Source: Actinomyces radicidentis (GTDB lineage Bacteria; Actinomycetota; Actinomycetes; Actinomycetales; Actinomycetaceae). Taken from it: a stretch of 64,000 nt of DNA. Position 1 is the first letter of the stretch, and each line of letters begins with the position of its first letter. Both the position numbers and the translations under genes were made by a program. Location of the stretch: positions 1,550,001-1,614,000 of the forward strand of contig NZ_CP014228.1 in NCBI RefSeq assembly GCF_001553565.1, given 5' to 3'. Below are positions 34,537-42,727 of this stretch, one piece after another. The notes under the pieces were generated by a model that worked only from the letters and a program-made list of their open reading frames with translations, searched no databases and was not told the origin of the DNA.

Positions 34537-34831
34537 TCGTGCGCGCGGCGGGGGAGTCGTCGCACGTCACGATCGGTTCACGGTGGGCGTGACCGCAGCC
34601 GCGTGGAGGACGCGTCTCATACTTTCTGTTATGGTTCCGGACCATTCGGGGTCATGCCGTATCGCTCAGTGCCTCACCCAGCGCACGCGGTGAGCGAGGT
34701 GGCCCCCTCCCTCACGATCCCGAGCCACTGCTCCCGACCGTCCGGCTGGCCGGGCCCTCCGCGGCGCCGCACCGTCGGCGCGGGTGACCGAGCGGCCCTG
34801 GCAAGACGGGTCGCGTGAGGAACGGAATCGT

Positions 34832-36739
34832 ATGGACAGCACGCCCACCCAGTCGAGCAAGCCTCCCGCACAGAGGGTCGACGTCAACGCCGAGAAGCGT
34901 GCCCGCAAGGCGCAGGAGAAGGCGGACCGCACGGGCAAGCCCCGCGCCGCCAAGGCCGCCCAGAAGGCCGAGCGCGAGCGCCGCCGCCTCGCCAACATGC
35001 GCCGCCGCCGGCGCCTGCGCACCGACGACGTCACCGTCGTCGAGGAGTCCGCGCTCCGCAAGGCGATCGTGGGCGCCGTCGTCGGCAACATCATCGAGTG
35101 GTACGACGTCGGCGTCTACGGCTACGTCTCGGTCCTCATCGGAAAGGCCTTCCTGCCCGGAGCCTCGACGACGGTCCAGAACCTCTTCTCCCTCGGCGTC
35201 TTCGCCGTCACCTTCATCGCCCGCCCGCTCGGCGGCGTCATCCTCGGATCGCTCGGCGACCGCATGGGCCGCAAGCAGATCCTCGCCTTCACCCTCACGA
35301 TGATGGCGCTGGCGACCTTCGGCATCGGCGTCCTACCGGCCTGGTCCGTGCTCGGCGTCGCCGCGCCGATCCTCCTCATCGCCCTCAAGCTCATCCAGGG
35401 CTTCTCCACCGGCGGTGAGTACGCCGGTGCGACGACCTTCGTCACCGAGTACTCACCGGACAAGAAGCGCGGCTACTACGCCGCCCTCCTCGACTGGGGC
35501 TCCTACATGGGCTACGCCCTCGGTGCCGGCTTCGTCACCATCCTCATGGTGACCCTCCCCGAGTCCACGATGGACACGTGGGGCTGGCGCTTCCCGTTCA
35601 TGCTCGCCCTCCCGATGGGCGCCATCGCGGTGTACATCCGGTCCCACATTGAGGACACCCCGGCCTTCCGCGGCTCCCAGGCCGACGACGAGTCCGGGGA
35701 CGTCGACCTCGCCGCGGCCGAGACCGACCTCATGAAGTCCGAGGAGGGCCCGCTGCCCTTCAAGGCGATGGTGACCACCTACTGGCGCGAGCTCCTCACC
35801 GTCTTCGTCCTCGTCGCCGGCGCGAACTCCGTCAGCTACGCCCTCACGTCCTACATCCCGACGTACCTCACCTCGACGCTCGGCTACGACGCCGTCCACG
35901 GGACCCTCCTGTCCTTGCCGGTCCTCATCGGCGTCGCCTTCCTCATCCCGACGATCGGTGCCCTCGCGGACCGCATCGGGCACAAGCCGATCCTCTTCTC
36001 CGCCGCGGCGGTCACGATCCTCTTCGCGATCCCCGCCTTCCTGCTCATGCAGCAGGGCAAGATGTGGATGACCTTCCTCGGCCTCGTCGTCCTCGCGTAC
36101 CCGACGGCCGCCTACGTCGGCAACCTCGCGGCGACCCTGCCCGCGATCTTTCCGACGGCCCACCGTTACTCCGGCATGGGCATCGCCTACAACATCGCCG
36201 TCGCCCTCTTCGGCGGCACCTCGGCCTTCATCATGGAGGCGATCTCCGCGGCGACCCACTCGGCCACGACGCCGGCCGTCTACCTCATAGTCACCTCCTT
36301 CTTCGGCCTCTTCGCCATCGCCCGCCTCAAGGAGACGGCCCGTCGGCCGCTGCCCGGCTCCATGCCGGCCGTCACCACCGAGGAGGAGGCCGCTCAGCTC
36401 GTCGAGACCCAGGAGGAGAACCCCGACCTCGACGTCAAGGAGATGTTCGCCTCCGCCCCCGCCCACCTCGTCGACCAGGACCCGTCCGTCGCCGAGGCGC
36501 AGGCCGAGGTCGAGGTCGCCCTCGCGGCGGAGGAGAAGGCACGCGCCCACCTGCGGCGCGCCGAGTCCGCGACCGCCGCGGCGCGCCGCGCGATCGTCGC
36601 CGCCCGCGAGCGCGAGGCGGGCCAGGTGCAGGCCGTGCGCGCCGAGCTCGTCGACGACGGGCAGGGTGCGACCGCCCTCCGCGAGGACGGTCCGCACTCC
36701 ATCGCCGACCTCGGCGAGGAGCCCTCGATCCCCGAGTGA
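34832..36739 (+). CDS. MHS-family MFS transporter with long charged tails
   Basis: A 635-residue protein whose core (about residues 75-500) is a metabolite:H+ symporter like ProP or KgtP: NIIEWYDVGVYGYVSVL in helix 1, GGVILGSLGDRMGRKQIL for motif A, and GFSTGGEYAGATTFVTEY. Unusual are a Lys/Arg-rich N-terminal 70 residues (EKRARKAQEKADR, NMRRRRRLR) and an acidic to Ala-rich C-terminal 130 residues with coiled-coil character (AEVEVALAAEEKARAHLRRA). ATG 34832 is chosen over an upstream GTG at 34784 because GAGGAA lies before it. Confidence 0.88.
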   Translation: MDSTPTQSSKPPAQRVDVNAEKRARKAQEKADRTGKPRAAKAAQKAERERRRLANMRRRRRLRTDDVTVVEESALRKAIVGAVVGNIIEWYDVGVYGYVSVLIGKAFLPGASTTVQNLFSLGVFAVTFIARPLGGVILGSLGDRMGRKQILAFTLTMMALATFGIGVLPAWSVLGVAAPILLIALKLIQGFSTGGEYAGATTFVTEYSPDKKRGYYAALLDWGSYMGYALGAGFVTILMVTLPESTMDTWGWRFPFMLALPMGAIAVYIRSHIEDTPAFRGSQADDESGDVDLAAAETDLMKSEEGPLPFKAMVTTYWRELLTVFVLVAGANSVSYALTSYIPTYLTSTLGYDAVHGTLLSLPVLIGVAFLIPTIGALADRIGHKPILFSAAAVTILFAIPAFLLMQQGKMWMTFLGLVVLAYPTAAYVGNLAATLPAIFPTAHRYSGMGIAYNIAVALFGGTSAFIMEAISAATHSATTPAVYLIVTSFFGLFAIARLKETARRPLPGSMPAVTTEEEAAQLVETQEENPDLDVKEMFASAPAHLVDQDPSVAEAQAEVEVALAAEEKARAHLRRAESATAAARRAIVAAREREAGQVQAVRAELVDDGQGATALREDGPHSIADLGEEPSIPE

Positions 36740-36775
36740 GCACGCACCGGCCCGAGCACGTCTCGAGCCGTGACA

Positions 36776-36812
36776 GGGGCGCCGTCCGGACCACGTGTCC
36801 GGGCGGCGCCCC
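36776..36812 (+). terminator. terminator hairpin after MHS transporter
   Basis: Arms 36776-36790 and 36798-36812 pair over 15 bp with one G-T pair and a 7-nt loop. Confidence 0.8.
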
Positions 36813-37418
36813 TCGTCGTGCCGGGACCGGGCGCGGTGCCGCACCGTGCCCCGCCGCCGCCGTCCGTCCGCCTCAAGGACGCGCGCCCGGACATGACGGT
36901 CCTCGCCTACCGCTGGCTGTCCTCCGTGCGCGTCTTCGAGCCGCCCGAGCGCCGCGCCTGCGGCGTTGGCCGCGACCGCGCCCGCGAGGCGGGGTGGATC
37001 GCCCGGCGCGGCGGCGCCGTCGACCACGCGGGACTGCGGGAGTCCCTCGGGGCGCTCGTGGCTGAGGCGGGCGAGGCGCTGCAGGCCTCGGTGCGCCTCC
37101 TCGTCCCCGACCTCGCCGAGTCGCGGCGCGAGCCCGGGCGCTGGGCCGCCGCGTGGCGCGACCCGGCCGGTGGGGGCCCGCGCAGACCGGTGACGACCCG
37201 TGTGAGCCGGCGAGGGCGCCGATCGCGGGACGCTCGCAGGACGGGGCACGGACGTCCGCTCATCGGCGTCATGACGCGGATAGGGCGAGGGGCCCAGGCC
37301 GCGATGAGGCGAATCACCCACCTGGTCGGTGTGGTTTGGGCCCTAGACGACCGTCACAGTAGTGTGGCCCTCGACAGCACACACCCCTTGACTCACAAGG
37401 AATGCGAAAGAGGCGACG
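36813..37418 (+). other. long gap before ppdK with promoter
   Basis: About 500 bp without a gene that can be supported. A plus frame from ATG 36893 stays open (VDHAGLRESLGALVAEAGEA looks protein-like) but has no stop before it enters ppdK in another frame, so it is not called. The ppdK promoter is likely -35 TTGGGC at 37336-37341 and -10 TAGTGT at 37360-37365, 18-bp spacer. Confidence 0.5.
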
Positions 37419-40142
37419 ATGCCCAAGTACGTGTACCGCTTCAGCGAGGGCGACAAGGACCAGAAGGACCTCCTCGGCGGCAAGGGAGCGAACCTCGCCG
37501 AGATGACCCGCCTGGGACTCCCCGTTCCCCCCGGCTTCACCATCACCACCGACGCCTGCCGGGCCTACCTCCACGACCACGAGGTCCCCGACGAGCTCGC
37601 CCCGCAGGTCACCACCGCTCTGCGCGAGGTCGAGGAGGAGCTCGGCCGCGAGCTCGGCGCCGCCGAGGACCCGCTCCTCGTCTCCGTGCGCTCCGGCGCC
37701 AAGTTCTCCATGCCCGGCATGATGGAGACCGTCCTCAACATCGGCCTCAACGACGAGTCGGTCGAGGGCCTCGCGGCCGCCGCCTCCGACGAGCGCTTCG
37801 CCTGGGACTCCTACCGCCGCCTCATCCAGATGTTCGGCAAGACCGTCCTCGACATCGACGGCGAGCACTTCTCCCGCGCCCTCGAGGCCAAGAAGGGCGA
37901 CCGCGGCGTCAACCTCGACTACGAGCTGCCCGTCGACGCCCTCAAGGAGCTCGTCGCCGAGTACAAGACGATCGTCCTCGAGCAGGCCGGCCTCGACTTC
38001 CCCCAGGACCCGCGTGTCCAGCTCGACATGGCCACCGAGGCCGTCTTCCGCTCCTGGAACACCGAGCGCGCCCACATCTACCGCCGTCGCGAGAAGATCC
38101 CGCACGACCTCGGCACCGCCGTCAACGTCTGCACCATGGTCTTCGGCAACATGGGCGACACCTCCGGCACCGGCGTCTGCTTCACCCGCGACCCCTCCAC
38201 CGGCCGCTCCGGCGTCTACGGCGACTACCTCATCAACGCCCAGGGCGAGGACGTCGTCGCCGGCATCCGCAACACCCTCACGCTCGCGGACCTCAAGAAC
38301 ATCGATCGCCAGAGCTACGACGACCTGCGCGCCGCCATGCGCAAGCTCGAGACCCACTACCGCGACCTGTGCGACATCGAGTTCACCATCGAGCGCGGCA
38401 AGCTCTGGCTCCTCCAGACCCGCGTCGGCAAGCGCACCGCCGCCGCCGCCTTCCGCGTCGCCACCCAGCTGGTCGACGAGAAGCTCATCACCATGGACGA
38501 GGCCCTCACCCGCGTCACCGGTGACCAGCTCACCCAGCTCATGTTCCCGCAGTTCGCGGACTCCGCGGCGAAGGAGCTCCTCACCCGCGCCAACCCGGCC
38601 TCCCCGGGCGCCGCCGTCGGCCACATCGCCTTCGACAACGCCGAGGCCGTCGAGCGCGCTGAGGCCGGCGAGTCCGTCATCCTCGTCCGCCGCGAGACCA
38701 ACCCCGACGACCTGCCCGGCATGGTCGCGGCCGCCGGCGTCCTCACCGCCCGCGGCGGCAAGACCTCCCACGCCGCCGTCGTCGCGCGCGGCATGGGCAA
38801 GACCTGCGTCTGCGGCGCCGACCAGCTCGATGTCGACGCCGAGACCAAGACCGTCCGCGTCCTGGGCCGTGAGGACGAGTTCGTCCTCACCAGCGAGGAC
38901 GTCATCGCCATCGACGGCCAGACCGGTGAGGTCTTCCTCGGCGACGTGCCCGTCTCCGACTCGCCCGTCATGACCTACCTGCGTCGCGGCCTCGAGGAGG
39001 CCCTCGACCGCGCCGGCGACGTCGACACCCGCGAGCTCGTCACCTCCGTGGACCGCCTCATGCGCCACGCCGACAAGGTCCGCCGCCTGGGCGTCCGCGC
39101 CAACGCGGACACCCCGGACGACGCCCGCCACGCGATCCACCGCGGCGCCGAGGGCGTCGGCCTGTGCCGCACCGAGCACATGTTCCTCGGCGAGCGCAAG
39201 CAGTTCGTCCAGAACCTCATCCTCGCCGAGACCGACGAGGAGCGCGAGCACGCGCTCGCGGCCCTCCTGCCGCTGCAGAAGGGCGACTTCGTCAAGATGT
39301 TCGAGACGATGAACGGCAAGCCCATGGTGGTCCGCCTCATCGACCCGCCGCTGCACGAGTTCCTCCCCGACCTCACCGAGCTGAGCGTCAAGGTGGCCGT
39401 CGACCGCGCCAACGGCGTCCTCGACCCTGCGGACGAGCAGCTGCTCGCCGTCGTGCGCCGCAACCACGAGGCCAACCCGATGCTGGGCCTGCGAGGCGTC
39501 CGCCTCCTGCTCACCATGCCGGGCCTCATCGAGCTGCAGGTCCGCGCCATCGCCGAGGCCGCCGTCGAGCGCCTCAAGGCCGGCGGCGACCCGCACCCGG
39601 AGATCATGATCCCGCTCGTCGGAAGCGTCCGTGAGCTCCAGATCGCCCGTGAGCGCGCCGAGGCCGTCCTCACCGAGGTCTCCGGCAAGTCCGGTTACAA
39701 GCTCGACTTCCCGATCGGCTGCATGATCGAGCTGCCGCGCGCCGCCGTCTCCGCGGACACCATCGCCGAGGAGGCCGACTTCTTCTCCTACGGCACCAAC
39801 GACCTCACCCAGACGACGTGGGGCTTCTCCCGCGACGACGTCGAGGGGGCGTTCTTCAAGGAGTACCTCGAGGAGGGCGTCTTCGGCGTGTCCCCCTTCG
39901 AGACCATCGACACCCGAGGCGTCGGCCGCATGGTCGGGCTCGGCGTCGAGCGCGGTCGCAAGACCAAGCCCGGTCTCAAGATGGGCGTCTGCGGCGAGCA
40001 CGGTGGTGACCCGGAGTCCATCGACTTCTTCCACCAGGTCGGGCTCAACTACGTGTCCTGCTCCCCGTTCCGCGTCCCGGTCGCCCGCCTCGAGGCCGGC
40101 CGCGCCGCCGTCTTCTTCCCCGAGGACGACGGCGAGGAGTGA
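37419..40142 (+). CDS. ppdK: pyruvate, phosphate dikinase
   Basis: Interconverts ATP, phosphate and pyruvate with AMP, diphosphate and PEP. The 907-residue protein has the N-terminal ATP-grasp domain (GGKGANLAEMTRLGLPVPPG), the phospho-His domain with His about 451 in GGKTSHAAVVARGMGKT, and the C-terminal PEP/pyruvate barrel with the catalytic Cys near residue 857 in GVCGEHGGDP. No regulatory (DUF299) protein gene is adjacent. Confidence 0.98.
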   Translation: MPKYVYRFSEGDKDQKDLLGGKGANLAEMTRLGLPVPPGFTITTDACRAYLHDHEVPDELAPQVTTALREVEEELGRELGAAEDPLLVSVRSGAKFSMPGMMETVLNIGLNDESVEGLAAAASDERFAWDSYRRLIQMFGKTVLDIDGEHFSRALEAKKGDRGVNLDYELPVDALKELVAEYKTIVLEQAGLDFPQDPRVQLDMATEAVFRSWNTERAHIYRRREKIPHDLGTAVNVCTMVFGNMGDTSGTGVCFTRDPSTGRSGVYGDYLINAQGEDVVAGIRNTLTLADLKNIDRQSYDDLRAAMRKLETHYRDLCDIEFTIERGKLWLLQTRVGKRTAAAAFRVATQLVDEKLITMDEALTRVTGDQLTQLMFPQFADSAAKELLTRANPASPGAAVGHIAFDNAEAVERAEAGESVILVRRETNPDDLPGMVAAAGVLTARGGKTSHAAVVARGMGKTCVCGADQLDVDAETKTVRVLGREDEFVLTSEDVIAIDGQTGEVFLGDVPVSDSPVMTYLRRGLEEALDRAGDVDTRELVTSVDRLMRHADKVRRLGVRANADTPDDARHAIHRGAEGVGLCRTEHMFLGERKQFVQNLILAETDEEREHALAALLPLQKGDFVKMFETMNGKPMVVRLIDPPLHEFLPDLTELSVKVAVDRANGVLDPADEQLLAVVRRNHEANPMLGLRGVRLLLTMPGLIELQVRAIAEAAVERLKAGGDPHPEIMIPLVGSVRELQIARERAEAVLTEVSGKSGYKLDFPIGCMIELPRAAVSADTIAEEADFFSYGTNDLTQTTWGFSRDDVEGAFFKEYLEEGVFGVSPFETIDTRGVGRMVGLGVERGRKTKPGLKMGVCGEHGGDPESIDFFHQVGLNYVSCSPFRVPVARLEAGRAAVFFPEDDGEE

Positions 40143-40211
40143 CGACGTCGCCGCTCGCCTGAGCGCGCACGGCGCACGCCGCCCGCGCTGATCCGAGCAC
40201 CGCGCCACCGA

Positions 40212-40251
40212 CCGGTCCCCGGCCCCCTCCCACGAGGGGGCCGGGGACCGG
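40212..40251 (+). terminator. terminator hairpin after ppdK
   Basis: Arms 40212-40229 and 40234-40251 form a perfect 18-bp stem with a 4-nt loop. No U-tract. Confidence 0.85.
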
Positions 40252-40357
40252 CCGAGTACGCACCGGCCGGCCGCAGGGCCACCGCCGCCGGTCGCGGTGC
40301 CGGCCCCGACGTCGAGAGGGGCCGAGTCCGGGACCCGATCGTGTCCGGGCCGCGTGC

Positions 40358-40373
40358 CACAATCGCGCCCATG
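40358..40373 (+). promoter_or_regulatory. leaderless promoter of moxR operon
   Basis: CACAAT at 40358-40363, then 7 nt, then ATG 40371; no Shine-Dalgarno sequence. Confidence 0.4.
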
Positions 40374-41372
40374 AGCCCCACCGCCCCCGCCGCCTCGCAC
40401 GGCTCCACCGCTGCGTCGGCACAGCCCCGGACCGCCGCGGAGCTCGGCCGCGCGCTCACCGAGCAGGTGGGCCGCGTCGTCGTCGGGAAGCAGGAGGCCA
40501 TCGAGACCGCCGTCGCCACCTTCCTCGCCGGCGGCCACCTCCTCGTCGAGGACGTCCCCGGAGTCGGCAAGACGACCCTCGCCCTCGCCCTGGCCCGCAG
40601 CCTCGACCTCACCGTCAACCGCATCCAGCTCACCGCTGACCTGCTGCCCGCCGACGTCACCGGCGTCAGTGTCTACGACCAGTCCACCCGCGAGTTCCGC
40701 TTCCACCCGGGACCCGTCTTCGCCGGCGTCGTCATCGCCGACGAGATCAACCGTGCCACCCCGCGCACCCAGTCCGCGCTCCTCGAGGCCATGGGGGAGG
40801 GGCAGGTCAGCGTCGAGGGCCGTACGCTCGCGCTGCCGGACCCCTTCCTCGTCCTCGCCACCCAGAACCCCCTCGACATGGAGGGCACGTACCGCCTCCC
40901 CGAGGCGCAACGCGACCGCTTCATGACCCGCCTCTCCCTCGGCTACCCGGACGCCGACGCCGAGGCGGCCATGCTCCTCGACCGTGCCGGAGCGGACCCG
41001 CTCGACGCCCTCCGCCCCGTCGCGAGCGAGGCCGAGGCCCGGTGCGCCCGCCGCGAGGTCGCACGCCTGCGCGTGCCCAAGGAGACGGCCCGCTACACGG
41101 TCGCCCTCGTCGCCGCCACCCGCGCGAGCGAGGACCTCGCCCTCGGGGCCAGCCCGCGCGCCGGCCTCCAGCTCCTCGCCCTCGCCCGAGCCGTCGCCGC
41201 CATGGACGGGCGCGCCTTCGTGGGCCCCGACGACGTCGCCCGCTGCGCCGCCCGCGTCCTCACCCACCGGGTGCTCCCCGCGGGGCGCTGGGCGAGCGCC
41301 GCCGCCCATGAGGCCGCGGCCGCCGCCCTCGAGCGCGTCGTCGCCACGACCCGGGTCCCGGGACGCCGGTGA
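40371..41372 (+). CDS. MoxR-family AAA+ ATPase
   Basis: A 333-residue AAA+ ATPase: Walker A EDVPGVGKTTLALAL near residue 60, Walker B GVVIADEINRATPRTQSALLEAM near 123, and the MoxR motif VLATQNPLDMEGTYRLPEAQ. MoxR proteins act as chaperones for partner proteins, often von Willebrand or DUF58 proteins. The GTGA overlap with the DUF58 gene confirms an operon. Confidence 0.95.
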   Translation: MSPTAPAASHGSTAASAQPRTAAELGRALTEQVGRVVVGKQEAIETAVATFLAGGHLLVEDVPGVGKTTLALALARSLDLTVNRIQLTADLLPADVTGVSVYDQSTREFRFHPGPVFAGVVIADEINRATPRTQSALLEAMGEGQVSVEGRTLALPDPFLVLATQNPLDMEGTYRLPEAQRDRFMTRLSLGYPDADAEAAMLLDRAGADPLDALRPVASEAEARCARREVARLRVPKETARYTVALVAATRASEDLALGASPRAGLQLLALARAVAAMDGRAFVGPDDVARCAARVLTHRVLPAGRWASAAAHEAAAAALERVVATTRVPGRR

Positions 41373-42727
41373 GCAGCCTGGAGCCTCACCCGTCCGACCC
41401 TGCCCGTCGTCCACGCGACGGCCGGGCGCGGAACCGGACGGTCCACCGGAGGACCGGCCGGGCGACCGGCTGGTGCGGGGCCCTGCCGACCTCGACGGGC
41501 TGGTGGCTCCTCGCCCTCGCCGTCGCTCTCGGCGTGGCCGGCTACGCCCTCGGCACCCGCGTGGCGGGCGCCGGCCTCCTCACGGACGCCGCGATCCTGC
41601 TCGGCAGCGTCCTCGTCGTCGCCCTCCTGAGCGCCTGGGTGCTCGCCGCCCGCACCGGCCCGACGGGCACCCTCCCCGGACCCGACGAGGTGCCCGCCGG
41701 CCGAGCGGTCTCCTGGACCCTGCCCCTGCGCGCACCCGGTGACGCCCCGATCGACCTCACCTGGCGGGCGGGCGGAACCGCGCGTGCCGCAGCCCCCGCC
41801 GGTCTGAGGACGCCGGCACTCGACGGCGCCGCCGCACTCGTCCTCGACCTCCACGACCGGGGCCTCCTGCGGATCGAGGCCCGCCGTCTCAGCCTCACCG
41901 AGCCACTGGGCCTCGCCCGCGGGCACCGCGCGCTGCGCGGCGTCACCGAGACGGTCGTTCTCCCGCGCCCCCTCACCGTGCCCGGCGAGGTGCTCGGCGC
42001 CCTCGTCTCCCGCGAACGGGGTGACGGTGCCCTCCAGTCGTCCCGCACGCGCGGCGGCGGCGAGAGCGGCGACCTGCGCCCCTACCGCCCCGGTGACCCG
42101 CTCGCCTCGATCCACTGGCGCCAGTCCGCCCGCACCGACTCCCTCCTCGTCACCGAGCGCGAGGACGAGGAGAGCCCGAGCGCCGTCATCGCCCTCGACA
42201 CCGACCCCGACTCCTACCGGGCGGCGTCCGCGGCGCGCGCCCAGGACGGGACCCCGCGGACGGCGGACCCCCGGAGCACCGACGGCGGGGACCACCACGG
42301 CGCGGCCCGCGACCGCGAGCGCGCCATCCGCCTCGCCGCAGCCCTCCTCACCGAGCTCGCGGCCGCGGGCAGGCGCGCCGAGCTCCTCATCGACGGCCTC
42401 CCCGCTGAGGAGTCTCCGAGGGGCGGCGGCCAGGACGGGGCCGACCGCGGCTCGGCACGCCGCGCCCTCGCGCTCCTCCCGCGCGCCGACGAGGACGCGG
42501 CCGAGACACGCGCGCCGGCCTCCACCGCACCGGCCGGCCGAGTCCTCGGAGCCGCGCCCCTCACCCACCGCGCCGTCGGCGACCTCTCCGCCGACGCTCC
42601 GGAGACCGTCGACCTCCTCATCACCGGCGCCGCCGGCCCCGCACCCGACTCCGGCGGGCTCGGCGCCGACCTCCTCGTCCGCGTCCAGGACGGCGCCCTC
42701 CGCCTCGACGAGGGGAGCCGCCCGTGA
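41369..42727 (+). CDS. DUF58 domain protein
   Basis: A 452-residue protein with two N-terminal membrane helices (WWLLALAVALGVAGYAL and the following segment) and the DUF58 core (GDLRPYRPGDPLASIHWRQS near residue 235). The C-terminal part is long and rich in Asp, Arg and Ala. MoxR-DUF58-transglutaminase operons are widespread; their exact role is not settled, though cell-envelope processing is suspected. Confidence 0.92.
   Translation: MSSLEPHPSDPARRPRDGRARNRTVHRRTGRATGWCGALPTSTGWWLLALAVALGVAGYALGTRVAGAGLLTDAAILLGSVLVVALLSAWVLAARTGPTGTLPGPDEVPAGRAVSWTLPLRAPGDAPIDLTWRAGGTARAAAPAGLRTPALDGAAALVLDLHDRGLLRIEARRLSLTEPLGLARGHRALRGVTETVVLPRPLTVPGEVLGALVSRERGDGALQSSRTRGGGESGDLRPYRPGDPLASIHWRQSARTDSLLVTEREDEESPSAVIALDTDPDSYRAASAARAQDGTPRTADPRSTDGGDHHGAARDRERAIRLAAALLTELAAAGRRAELLIDGLPAEESPRGGGQDGADRGSARRALALLPRADEDAAETRAPASTAPAGRVLGAAPLTHRAVGDLSADAPETVDLLITGAAGPAPDSGGLGADLLVRVQDGALRLDEGSRP

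Noticed and set aside
36893-37418. Gene in the gap before ppdK
   Set aside because: The open frame has no ribosome site or recognised family and no stop before it runs into ppdK in another frame.
37314-41414. Very long open minus-strand frame (1366 codons) opposite ppdK and moxR
   Set aside because: It is a shadow of GC-rich codon use: the plus strand holds complete, motif-rich genes, while the minus frame is Asp/Gly/Val/Leu low-complexity with no domain.
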